Origin: DATDVD01 sp035290065
Lineage (GTDB): Bacteria > Pseudomonadota > Gammaproteobacteria > Coxiellales > Coxiellaceae
Reading direction: 5' to 3'
NCBI GenBank assembly: GCA_035290065.1
Contig: DATDVD010000036.1
Location: 1 to 6,796, forward strand
Length of the DNA: 6,796 nt
Shown: one piece after another, positions 1-6,639 of the stretch
Layout of the letters: each line of letters begins with the position of its first letter
Numbering within the stretch: the first letter of the stretch is position 1
Translations under genes and position numbers: made by a program
Notes under the pieces: generated by a model
The model's database searches: none
What the model was told of the DNA's origin: nothing
Seen by the model: only the letters and a program-made list of their open reading frames with translations

Positions 1-885
1 CCTAACTTTATACCTGAAATTTCGCCTATCAGTAACTTTACCAAAGAACAGTATCTTGAAACCGTTCATAAAATAAAAAATTATATTTTACAGGGGGATA
101 TTTTTCAGGCTAATTTATCGCAACGATTTTCTATCCATCAAAGGGTAAAAGATCCTATTGCCTTGTATAGTATTTTAAGACAAGTAAATCCAGCACCTTT
201 TTCAGCATTTTTAGGATATAAAGACTATGCCATTGCATCGAGTTCACCCGAACGATTTCTTTCTTTACGGAATCAACAGGTAGAAACGCGACCTATTAAA
301 GGCACAGCCCCTCGCAGTTCTGATTCTCTCGAGGATCAACGCTTGGCCACAGCTCTGCAACAAAGTCCTAAAGATCGCGCTGAAAACAGCATGATCGTTG
401 ATTTAATGCGTAATGATTTATCCCGTGTCTGTGAAGCAGGAACGCTCTGTGTGCCTCAATGGTGTGGGTTAGAAAGCTTTGAAACGGTGCATCACTTAGT
501 CTCCGTGGTGCAAGGGCATTTGAAAGCAGAATGGGGGCCTATTGATCTTATTCAATCCACATTTCCCGGAGGCTCTATAACAGGGGCTCCTAAAGTTCGC
601 GCCATGCAAATTATTGATGAATTGGAACCTACGTGCCGCGGCCCTTATTGCGGCAGCATCGGGTATATCGGCTTTGATGAATCCTTAGATCTTTCTATTG
701 CCATCCGGACGCTACTGATAGAGCCTAACCGTGTTACCTATCAGACAGGCGGCGCCATAATATTGGATTCTGTGGCTGAAAACGAATATGATGAAACCCT
801 GTCAAAAGCCCAGGCTCTGCAAAAAGCGATTAACCTATACTTTAGCCAAGAACAAATGCACTGTCATGATACTGCTAATCGATAA
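1..885 (+). CDS. pabB: Aminodeoxychorismate synthase component I (PabB), 5' end outside the window
   Basis: PabB converts chorismate plus ammonia, supplied by PabA, to 4-amino-4-deoxychorismate, the precursor of p-aminobenzoate and folate, in the cytosol. The frame is open from base 1, so the visible 294 residues are the C-terminal chorismate-binding domain of a protein usually about 450 residues long. Seen in order, numbered from base 1: an ILQGDIFQANLSQRF block (residues 29-43), SSPERF (81-86), PIKGT (98-102), a FPGGSITGAPK block (bases about 562-594), YCGSIGYIGFD, and a C-terminal QTGGAI...ENEYDET. The Lys of PIKGT (bases 298-300) is the residue that distinguishes PabB from anthranilate synthase TrpE, which has PIAGT; in E. 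coli PabB this Lys forms the covalent intermediate. The last 20 bases overlap pabA, which supports translational coupling. A TTG at 163 is internal and not a start, because family-conserved sequence lies upstream of it. Confidence 0.93.
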   Translation, partial: PNFIPEISPISNFTKEQYLETVHKIKNYILQGDIFQANLSQRFSIHQRVKDPIALYSILRQVNPAPFSAFLGYKDYAIASSSPERFLSLRNQQVETRPIKGTAPRSSDSLEDQRLATALQQSPKDRAENSMIVDLMRNDLSRVCEAGTLCVPQWCGLESFETVHHLVSVVQGHLKAEWGPIDLIQSTFPGGSITGAPKVRAMQIIDELEPTCRGPYCGSIGYIGFDESLDLSIAIRTLLIEPNRVTYQTGGAIILDSVAENEYDETLSKAQALQKAINLYFSQEQMHCHDTANR

Positions 886-1453
886 TTACGATTCTTTTGT
901 ATATAACTTAGCCCGTTACGTAGTAGAGCTGGGTTATGAAGCAGAGGTGCATCGCAACGATGCTATTTCCATTGAAGAAATAGCCCAAAAACCTATTTCC
1001 CATCTAATTATCTCACCAGGCCCTTGTACGCCGCTTGAGGCAGGAATTTCTTTAGAAGCCATTCGAACCTTTGAAAATAAAATCCCTATTTTAGGCATTT
1101 GCTTAGGACACCAAGCCATTGCACAAGCCTATGGTGCGCAGGTCATTCCTGCTAAACGCCCCCTGCATGGTATGAATGCTTCTATCCGTCATACGGGCAC
1201 ACACTTGTTTAATCAAATCAAAAATCCTTTAATTGCTGGTCGTTATCATTCGTTAATTGTCGACAATATTCCGCCGGATGTATTGGAAGTCACAGCCTGG
1301 AGCGAAGAAAATGAAATTATGGCCATTCACCATAAAAAATACCCTATTTTTGGCTTACAATTTCATCCAGAATCGATACTGACAGAGCAGGGTCATGCTC
1401 TTTTAAATAATTTTTTAACCCTTATAAATAGTAAAGAATCTTTATTGGTATGA
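866..1453 (+). CDS. pabA: Aminodeoxychorismate synthase glutamine amidotransferase (PabA/TrpG family)
   Basis: This is a class I glutamine amidotransferase that hydrolyses glutamine and channels ammonia to PabB. The protein is 195 residues, the usual length for PabA/TrpG. It starts with the family-typical MILLIDNYDSFVYNL and then shows the oxyanion-loop motif SPGPCTP (50-56) and the nucleophile elbow GICLGHQ with Cys79. The FHPES motif supplies His167 and Glu169, so the catalytic triad is complete. ATG at 866 is chosen because upstream codons in this frame lie in pabB and have no family similarity. No strong Shine-Dalgarno precedes it; with a 20-base overlap, translation is probably coupled to pabB. 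The 3' end overlaps the next frame as ATGA. TrpG and PabA cannot be separated by sequence alone, and some TrpG proteins serve both synthases. The adjoining PIKGT-type PabB makes the pABA role the best call. Confidence 0.94.
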   Translation: MILLIDNYDSFVYNLARYVVELGYEAEVHRNDAISIEEIAQKPISHLIISPGPCTPLEAGISLEAIRTFENKIPILGICLGHQAIAQAYGAQVIPAKRPLHGMNASIRHTGTHLFNQIKNPLIAGRYHSLIVDNIPPDVLEVTAWSEENEIMAIHHKKYPIFGLQFHPESILTEQGHALLNNFLTLINSKESLLV

Positions 1454-1704
1454 AAACGATAGGCCTCAACTCCTCTCAAATGCCTCCCTATCCCAATTGG
1501 GCACTTGTAGAAGAGACAGCCTCTTATTTAAAAAAATTACCCCCTCTCTTACCCTTCGAATCCATCCACTCTCTTACCCAGCAATTAAAAACACTGCAAC
1601 AAAAAAAAGGTTTTTTATTGCACGTAGGTGATTGCGCTGAAAATATGCATGACTCGCATGAAACGGCCATACAAAAAAATACCAACATTTTACCTCAAAT
1701 CTGA
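1450..1704 (+). pseudogene. N-terminal remnant of a class II (plant-type) DAHP synthase
   Basis: Class II 3-deoxy-D-arabino-heptulosonate 7-phosphate synthase joins phosphoenolpyruvate and erythrose 4-phosphate in the first step of the shikimate pathway and is normally about 450 residues. Only 84 codons exist here. The fragment follows the family's N-terminal order: a proline/Trp-containing start (PPYPNW, 12-17), a LPPLLPFE segment (30-37; family PPLV), a helical QQLKTLQ stretch, then GFLLHVGDCAEN (54-65), matching the family GEAFLLQGGDCAE. Cys62 would be the metal-binding Cys of that motif. The following DSHETAIQKNTNILPQI parallels the next helix, and then a TGA appears. No class II DAHP synthase sequence continues in any frame after 1704, so the TIM-barrel catalytic core is lost. 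The start overlaps the pabA stop (ATGA), so it was probably the third gene of the pab operon. Homopolymer runs (A8 at 1601-1608, T6 at 1611-1616) do not break the frame. A small free-standing function cannot be excluded. The assignment rests on motif recall, not an alignment. Confidence 0.75.
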
Positions 1705-1716
1705 TACACTTATTAA

Positions 1717-2955
1717 ATGCGAATAGTAAACGGATGGCTTATTCGATTTCTATTGGGAAGCTTTTTAGGGACAATGATGTCCTCTCTGGAAGCAGCGCCT
1801 GCTTATCAACCGAATTTCACACCCACAGTTCGTGTGGTTGGTCCCACTGAAACCGTATTTAACTATCCAACGGATCGTTGTGGCCCTCAGGATCATCCAG
1901 ACAATCCTCCTCGCGCCTTTTATGACGCTAATCATCAAATCAATCTGGTATTTGGGAATTCGATGGTGTATTACCCTACCCTCACCGAAGCCTCAATGGG
2001 TCAACCCATTCAACATTTGTGCAATTATCCTAATCACTTTAGCCATTATGCAAATGCTGATGCAAAGCCTTCTCAATTTGAAAATCGCATGTGGCTAATC
2101 AATACGTGGACAGACGATGGTCAAACTATTTATGCGATGATTCATAATGAATTTCATGGAGAAGCCACATCCAGTTTTTGCTCTTCAGGTAAAAAGAATT
2201 TATGCCAATACTGGAATGTGATGGCCGGTATTTCAACCGATGGAGGGAAAACGTACCAACTTCTGCGCGATAACCAAGGCATTCCACAACCCGTTTTTGT
2301 CACGCCTAAACAATATGTGCCTAATAGTGGTATGCAAGGCTACACGGCTCAAACTAATATTATCAAAGCGGGGGATTATTATTACACGTTGGTAAATTCC
2401 GCTAATATTCACGGCAAACAACGTTTTCTTTGCTTATTTCGAACGGCTACTATTTCGGATCCCACCAGTTGGCGCGGTTGGGATGGACAAGATTTTACAG
2501 TGTCAGTGGTTAACCCCTACGAGCAACCTATCAATAATAGTAAACCTTATACCTGTGCAAAAATAGCCCCAGGCATGTATCGCTTTTCACTGACGTATAA
2601 TACCGTTTTCCATGCGTACATGGCGTTGGGTATTGCTCCTCATTGGCGGTTATCGAATGGTCAAACGTCGCAAGCCATCGTATTTGCCTTAAGCGAAGAT
2701 CTTATTCATTGGTCGCGCCCTTACTTGATTAAGGCCATTCAATGGATGGATTCGTGGAAAGCCTCAACCGTTGCCAATCCTGTGACGGGGGTGGCTTACC
2801 CTACGTTGCTGGATCCTACGAGCCCTGGCATGAATTTTGAAATTACAGGCCAAAATCCTTATCTCTATTACACACATTTCGCACCTAAATCTCGCCAATT
2901 TGGCGGCGCCCATCGGGATCTTGTGCGTGAGCCATTATTAGTGCAAAAGAAATAA
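1717..2955 (+). CDS. Exported beta-propeller-like protein of unknown function
   Basis: I do not recognise a named family for this 412-residue protein. Residues 1-26 look like a Sec signal peptide: Arg2 and Arg10, a hydrophobic FLLGSFLGTMM core, and likely cleavage around LEA-AP. The mature part has six cysteines (55, 102, 155, 163, 239, 280), consistent with disulfides in the periplasm or outside the cell. STDGGKTY (173-180) fits the Asp-box pattern SxDxGxT(W/Y) of sialidase-type propellers. LSEDLIHWSRP (325-335) resembles the SxDLxHW strand motif of GH43/GH32-type five-bladed propellers, and the end has YPTLLDP (360-366) and YLYYTHF (382-388). This suggests a glycosidase-like propeller fold, but no catalytic residues can be assigned and it may only bind carbohydrate. 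ATG 1717 is kept because it alone includes the whole signal peptide, although no Shine-Dalgarno precedes it. ATG 1774/1777 has an AGGGA upstream but would cut the signal peptide. The gene begins 12 bases after the DAHP synthase remnant. Confidence 0.8.
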   Translation: MRIVNGWLIRFLLGSFLGTMMSSLEAAPAYQPNFTPTVRVVGPTETVFNYPTDRCGPQDHPDNPPRAFYDANHQINLVFGNSMVYYPTLTEASMGQPIQHLCNYPNHFSHYANADAKPSQFENRMWLINTWTDDGQTIYAMIHNEFHGEATSSFCSSGKKNLCQYWNVMAGISTDGGKTYQLLRDNQGIPQPVFVTPKQYVPNSGMQGYTAQTNIIKAGDYYYTLVNSANIHGKQRFLCLFRTATISDPTSWRGWDGQDFTVSVVNPYEQPINNSKPYTCAKIAPGMYRFSLTYNTVFHAYMALGIAPHWRLSNGQTSQAIVFALSEDLIHWSRPYLIKAIQWMDSWKASTVANPVTGVAYPTLLDPTSPGMNFEITGQNPYLYYTHFAPKSRQFGGAHRDLVREPLLVQKK

Positions 2956-2970
2956 GCGTGTAACCCCAAC

Positions 2971-4920
2971 TTACTGAATACACATCGGCAATATCAACAT
3001 GGTTCCACCGGAAACTTGCAAGCGACGCTGCAAGACCATGGGTAGCTCATTATACAAAACGCGCGACGTAAACCACGTAGTATTTTTTAAAATATAATGC
3101 GATGCAAAAAACATACAATTAGGAAATTTCTGCCTTACCTCTGAAGCCAATCTTTCAAGCCGATCCACGGGATCCGTTCCAAAATCCATAAAAGAAACCG
3201 CCGCAAATCCTTTGCTATGCGAAAATCGCACAAAATAATCTAATTTACCTTCAATCTGAGTTTTTAATCTTTTCAATTTCTCTTCCGTACGAAACCGATC
3301 CACGTCTACCACACCAACAGAAATAAATACAAAATTCTTAAAACGATCCGGAAAGTACTGCAAAACTTTTAGCATAGTATGCATGGCAGCCCCTACCCGA
3401 TCCACTAAAATAACTGCTGTAGGAGCATCGTGTAACAATGCAGGATAATTCTCTACTGTTTCATCAATCTTGAGGGTTAACAATTCGTCCGCTTCTTTAA
3501 TTTTTTCATTAAATTTAGCGTAATTCTTTTTAATATTGAGGCACAATAAGATTAAACTTGCCGTTAAAAGGATGGCCATATAACCACCCTCTGTAAATCG
3601 AATCACAACGGTAGCAATTAAAATGGAAAAACAAACAACAAAGCCAATGAGCGATAACAATAATCGTCTAATCGAAAAATGCTCGCTCTTCCATCCTCCT
3701 TTAAACCAATAAACACACAATCCTAAAATTGAAATGGAAAATGCTAAAAATACATTAATCGTATATAAAATCACGAGGGTAGAAACATGCCCATTGGTAC
3801 CCAACAAAATCAACGCTGCACTAACGCCAAACAAGATAATACCATTTTGACTGACCAATCGACTGGAAAGATGACGAAATCGCGTGGGGACCCAATTATC
3901 AATAGCCATATTGGATAATACGGCGGGTCCTCCTAAAAAACCTGTATTTGCACCCACAAATAATATGCCCGCCTCAAATAACAACGTAATCACCAACACT
4001 AAATGACCCATTGTTCCCTGGCCTAATATTTTTTCAAACACCACCGCATTAAGTGTTTTTCCATGCTCCGGCTCTACGTGCCACAAAAGATACAGAAGAA
4101 TAATTCCTGATGCTACAAGGCTTAACGAAAGCGCCATGTAGAACATCGTCCATTTTCCCGTTCTAATACGAGGCTCTGCTAATACGTTTACGTTATTAGA
4201 AACCGCTTCTAATCCTGTATACGTACCACCCCCCATTGAATAAGCCCGAAAAAGAAACGCCAATAATCCCAACCACCCCACACTGGCTGCTGCCTCGTGT
4301 GTGTGTATAACCGTAGTACGAATGACGGTTGAAAATTCTGACTCATGAGAAATAATGCCATACACAATTAAAAACAAATGGAGGAGAAAAAAGCCTAAAA
4401 ATATCGGCAATAATACTTTAATAGGCTCTTTCATGCCACGCAGGTTAAGCACCGTAAGCGCCCCTAAAATAGTCACCGAAAATTCTAATTTAAAATTTAA
4501 AAACCATAGCGGTAAAAAACTAAAGACAGCATCAACCGCACTCGCCAGAGAAATAGCAATCGTTAAGATATAATCCACGAGCAATGCTACACCCGCGATC
4601 AATCCCAAATAAGAACCTAATAATTCCGTGGCAACTTTATAACCCCCTCCTCCATTCGGAAATAATTCGATCACTTGGTTATAGGCCATCGCAATAATAA
4701 AAACCGTTAAAGTAATTCCGGCAGCTAAATAAAGCGCGAGATAATGGCCGCCTGCCAGCGCTAAATATGCCTGCTCCGGCCCATAACAGGAAGACGAAAG
4801 ACCGTCGGCACCCAATCCAATCCATGCTAAAAACGCCACTAAGGCAATATGGCTTCGGTGTTTGCGGCTGAAAGGGTCCAATGGCTTTCCTAATAGCCAT
4901 CGTTTAACACGTGTGCTCAC
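2971..4920 (-). CDS. KimA-like KUP/APC-superfamily permease with C-terminal cytosolic domain, probable K+ importer
   Basis: This 649-residue inner-membrane transporter has an N-terminal module of about 12 hydrophobic segments (roughly residues 25-465) and a soluble tail (about 470-649). Its opening RWLLGKPL and DGLSSSCYGPEQ (39-50) parallel Bacillus subtilis KimA, a K+/H+ symporter. From memory of KimA, the K+ and proton site residues D36, Y43, D117, Y118, T121, T230, E233 and Y377 correspond here to D39, Y46, D116, Y117, T120, T235, E238 and Y386. FPNGGGGY (87-94) and GANTGF (323-328) are also shared. The tail begins near DAPTAVILVDRVG and has a Rossmann-like alternating pattern. The similar position in KimA holds a USP-like regulatory domain. 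GTG at 4920 is the start, with GAGGGG nine bases upstream overlapping the end of the PiT gene. It is the last gene of a DUF47-PiT operon. Many relatives are annotated as amino acid permeases, so the substrate remains an inference. Confidence 0.82.
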   Translation of the reverse strand: MSTRVKRWLLGKPLDPFSRKHRSHIALVAFLAWIGLGADGLSSSCYGPEQAYLALAGGHYLALYLAAGITLTVFIIAMAYNQVIELFPNGGGGYKVATELLGSYLGLIAGVALLVDYILTIAISLASAVDAVFSFLPLWFLNFKLEFSVTILGALTVLNLRGMKEPIKVLLPIFLGFFLLHLFLIVYGIISHESEFSTVIRTTVIHTHEAAASVGWLGLLAFLFRAYSMGGGTYTGLEAVSNNVNVLAEPRIRTGKWTMFYMALSLSLVASGIILLYLLWHVEPEHGKTLNAVVFEKILGQGTMGHLVLVITLLFEAGILFVGANTGFLGGPAVLSNMAIDNWVPTRFRHLSSRLVSQNGIILFGVSAALILLGTNGHVSTLVILYTINVFLAFSISILGLCVYWFKGGWKSEHFSIRRLLLSLIGFVVCFSILIATVVIRFTEGGYMAILLTASLILLCLNIKKNYAKFNEKIKEADELLTLKIDETVENYPALLHDAPTAVILVDRVGAAMHTMLKVLQYFPDRFKNFVFISVGVVDVDRFRTEEKLKRLKTQIEGKLDYFVRFSHSKGFAAVSFMDFGTDPVDRLERLASEVRQKFPNCMFFASHYILKNTTWFTSRVLYNELPMVLQRRLQVSGGTMLILPMCIQ

Positions 4921-4935
4921 TCCACTTTTCCCCTC

Positions 4936-5934
4936 TTACATCGAGACTTTTAAAAAAATTAACTCCATTAGGCCAGAGACTATCGCTGCAGCGGGTAATG
5001 TTAAAATCCAAGCCCATACAATTTGACTGGCCACGCCCCAACGAACCGCGGAAAATCGATAAAAAGAACCCACGCCTACGATAGATCCCGCGACAATATG
5101 CGTGGTCGAAACAGGAATACCTAATATGGTAGCCAAAAACAATGTCATCGCGCTGCCAATTTCAGAACAACATCCACCCATTGGTCTTAATTGGGTAATT
5201 TTCATTCCCATCGTTTTCACAATACGATAGCCTCCAAATAAAGTTCCTAATGCCATGGTGGTATAACACACGACGATGATCCACAAGGGCACATGAAAAG
5301 GTCCCGTTAAGATATGCTCTGAAAAAAGCAACACGGCAATAATACCCATCGCTTTTTGCGCATCATTTCCGCCATGGCCTAAGCTTAATAAGGCCGAAGA
5401 AAGCAATTGAAACCGTCGGAACCATTTATCCATTAAATAAGGGGAAGAATAAAAAAATGCGCGCGAAATAAGAAACATTAATACCATTCCAATTAACATT
5501 CCCAATAACGGTGAAAGAAGAATAGCAATCATGGTTTTAAGTAATCCACTAAATTCTAAGGCTTTTAAACCCGATTTTACTAAAGCAGCACCTACCCATC
5601 CTCCAATTAAAGCGTGGGAAGAACTGGATGGAATACCAAAATACCACGTAATCAAGCTCCAAATAATCGCACCTCCCAAAGCGGCAAGCACAAAAGGCAC
5701 ATCAATAATTTCAGGGCTGACAATACCTGTTCCAATAGTATTGGCTACGTGCAATCCAAAAACAAAAATCGCAACAAAGTTAAACGCCGCAGACCACAAC
5801 ACTGCCTGATGAGGCTTTAATACACGGGTAGAAATGACAGTAGCAATAGCATTGGAAGAATCATGGAAGCCATTTAAAAAAGCAAAAACCAGTGCCACGG
5901 CTACGGCAAAATACGTCAACAACTCCGAAGACAT
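4936..5934 (-). CDS. pit: PiT-family inorganic phosphate transporter (PF01384)
   Basis: PiT permeases import phosphate, in bacteria often as a metal-phosphate complex, by proton symport across the inner membrane. The protein is 332 residues and mostly hydrophobic, with about ten membrane segments. Both halves of the internal duplication are visible. The first repeat has NGFHDSSNAIAT (21-32) and GIPSSSSHALIGG (100-112); the second has SLGHGGNDAQKAMGI (184-198) and GIPVSTTHIVAGS (272-284). The Asp/Asn signature positions are retained (D25, N28, N190, D191). The start is set at ATG 5934, giving MSSELLTYF, because it has GGAG eight bases upstream and overlaps the DUF47 stop by one base (TAATG). 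A longer frame to 5985 would add 17 polar residues encoded inside the upstream gene. Its position directly after DUF47 is the classical pairing seen in many bacteria. This low-affinity class of transporter is generally less phosphate-regulated than Pst. Confidence 0.94.
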   Translation of the reverse strand: MSSELLTYFAVAVALVFAFLNGFHDSSNAIATVISTRVLKPHQAVLWSAAFNFVAIFVFGLHVANTIGTGIVSPEIIDVPFVLAALGGAIIWSLITWYFGIPSSSSHALIGGWVGAALVKSGLKALEFSGLLKTMIAILLSPLLGMLIGMVLMFLISRAFFYSSPYLMDKWFRRFQLLSSALLSLGHGGNDAQKAMGIIAVLLFSEHILTGPFHVPLWIIVVCYTTMALGTLFGGYRIVKTMGMKITQLRPMGGCCSEIGSAMTLFLATILGIPVSTTHIVAGSIVGVGSFYRFSAVRWGVASQIVWAWILTLPAAAIVSGLMELIFLKVSM

Positions 5935-6560
5935 TACGCGTTCTCCAATACAATCCCTTCTATGATAAACGCAACTTCTTGGCAACGATCCGTGATCGAT
6001 TCCATTAATTCGTAAACTTCTTTTAATTTTAAGATCGTTTTAAAATCAGTTTCTTCTTTTAGTAAAGAAGTAATGCCGTCAATCAACAATTGATCAGCTT
6101 GGCTTTCAAAGCTTTTAATTTTATTACAGACGTTAACCACTTCTGGATGGCGAGGCAGTTTTCTCAAACAACGAATAATTTCAGCTACCAACTGGATAGA
6201 TTGATACGAAATCTCTGCTAATACAATCATCTGGGGTGGAACTTTTTGAATGTCATACGACGGAAAACGCCGAGCCGTTAAATTAACAGTATTTGCTACG
6301 TCATATAATTTATCATTCAGACGATGAATGTCGTAACGATCAAAAGGAGTAATAAATGTTTTATGCAAGAGAGTAAATAAACGTTGAGCATGGGTGCTCA
6401 CCATTCTTTTGTACTGAGCCACTTGATCGGCAAATTTAGGGGAAAACGGAAGCGCTTGAATCTCCTGATAAAGCGCCTCAGCCGCCTTCGTCGCGCAATC
6501 GACAATGGCTTCAAATAAATCAAAAAACTCTTCCTGGCGTGGCAAAAATGACTTTAACAA
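5934..6560 (-). CDS. DUF47 (PF01865) PhoU-like protein, probable partner or regulator of the PiT transporter
   Basis: DUF47 proteins are all-helical cytosolic relatives of PhoU, typically encoded beside PiT transporters and thought to modulate them (for example orfA-pit in Sinorhizobium meliloti). This one is 208 residues, normal for the family. Recognisable blocks are LPRQEEFFDLFE (6-17), TPFDRYDIHRLNDKLYDVAN (71-90), a central FESQADQ (151-157), and EVYELMESITDRCQEVA (181-197). The last three resemble the acidic PhoU-type metal-binding helices (E/D-x3-D patterns). TTG at 6560 is chosen as start because an AGGAGG lies five bases upstream, an in-frame TAA lies five codons upstream (6573-6575), and the encoded MLKSFLPRQE matches the family N-terminus. 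The next in-frame Met (53) would remove the first helices. It is the first gene of a unit with the PiT gene (one-base overlap) and the KimA-like permease. Confidence 0.9.
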   Translation of the reverse strand: MLKSFLPRQEEFFDLFEAIVDCATKAAEALYQEIQALPFSPKFADQVAQYKRMVSTHAQRLFTLLHKTFITPFDRYDIHRLNDKLYDVANTVNLTARRFPSYDIQKVPPQMIVLAEISYQSIQLVAEIIRCLRKLPRHPEVVNVCNKIKSFESQADQLLIDGITSLLKEETDFKTILKLKEVYELMESITDRCQEVAFIIEGIVLENA

Positions 6561-6565
6561 TGACC

Positions 6566-6571
6566 CCTCCT
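6566..6571 (-). promoter_or_regulatory. Consensus ribosome binding site deciding the TTG start of the DUF47 gene
   Basis: Read on the minus strand this is AGGAGG, a full consensus Shine-Dalgarno, five bases before TTG 6560. It is by far the best ribosome binding site in the window and is the main reason for accepting the unusual TTG start. Confidence 0.8.
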
Positions 6572-6574
6572 GTT

Positions 6575-6597
6575 ATTCCTTTCGCACCTACGGGCTA
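6575..6597 (-). repeat. Possible degenerate copy of a GTAGCCCG-type dispersed repeat in the 5' leader
   Basis: On the minus strand the leader begins TAGCCCG and, after a three-base TAG segment, continues GTGCGAAAGGAAT. This resembles one arm of a palindromic dispersed element common in many gammaproteobacteria (TAGCCCGGATG...AGCG...CGGAATCCGGG), as I recall it. The second arm (CCGGG) is not present, so it cannot fold as the full element and may be chance. It lies entirely in the untranslated leader just upstream of the ribosome binding site. Confidence 0.25.
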
Positions 6598-6611
6598 CAA
6601 GGCAAGCGGGG

Positions 6612-6639
6612 ATTATATACTGATTTAGCGTCATTTAAA
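6612..6639 (-). promoter_or_regulatory. Probable sigma70 promoter of the DUF47-PiT-KimA-like operon
   Basis: On the minus strand bases 6617-6612 read TATAAT, a perfect -10 element. Sixteen bases upstream (6639-6634) is TTTAAA, a 4/6 match to the -35 consensus, overlapping the stop of the rhlE-like gene. Transcription would begin near 6605, giving a 5' leader of about 45 bases before the TTG start. The strong -10 with a weak -35 suggests moderate activity or help from an activator. No Pho box is evident in this short space. Confidence 0.6.

Noticed and set aside
788..865. Longer pabA with a start at 788
   Set aside because: The extra 26 codons lie within pabB and encode a basic sequence unlike any PabA N-terminus; MILLIDNYDSF at 866 is the conserved start.
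1705..2000. Continuation of the DAHP synthase by a frameshift past the TGA
   Set aside because: The other two plus-strand frames after 1704 give no residues resembling the next class II segment and soon hit stops, while an intact signal-peptide gene occupies this region.
1832..2421. Alternative frames inside the exported-protein gene (1832-2098 plus, 2233-2421 minus)
   Set aside because: They fall wholly within a gene that has a signal peptide and propeller motifs; their hydrophobic composition comes from frame shadowing.
2956..2985. Bidirectional terminator between the convergent genes
   Set aside because: Only a 5-bp GTGTA/TACAC pairing with a 16-base loop and no T-run is visible in or near the 15-bp gap; it is too weak to call.
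4355..4573. Plus-strand frame opposite the KimA-like gene, and similar frames at 5531-5809 and 5614-5820 opposite the PiT gene
   Set aside because: These are antisense shadows of clear membrane-protein genes, with no ribosome binding site and no family resemblance.
5935..5985. N-terminal extension of the PiT protein to 5985
   Set aside because: The added residues are polar and overlap the DUF47 coding end; ATG 5934 has GGAG upstream and a TAATG junction.
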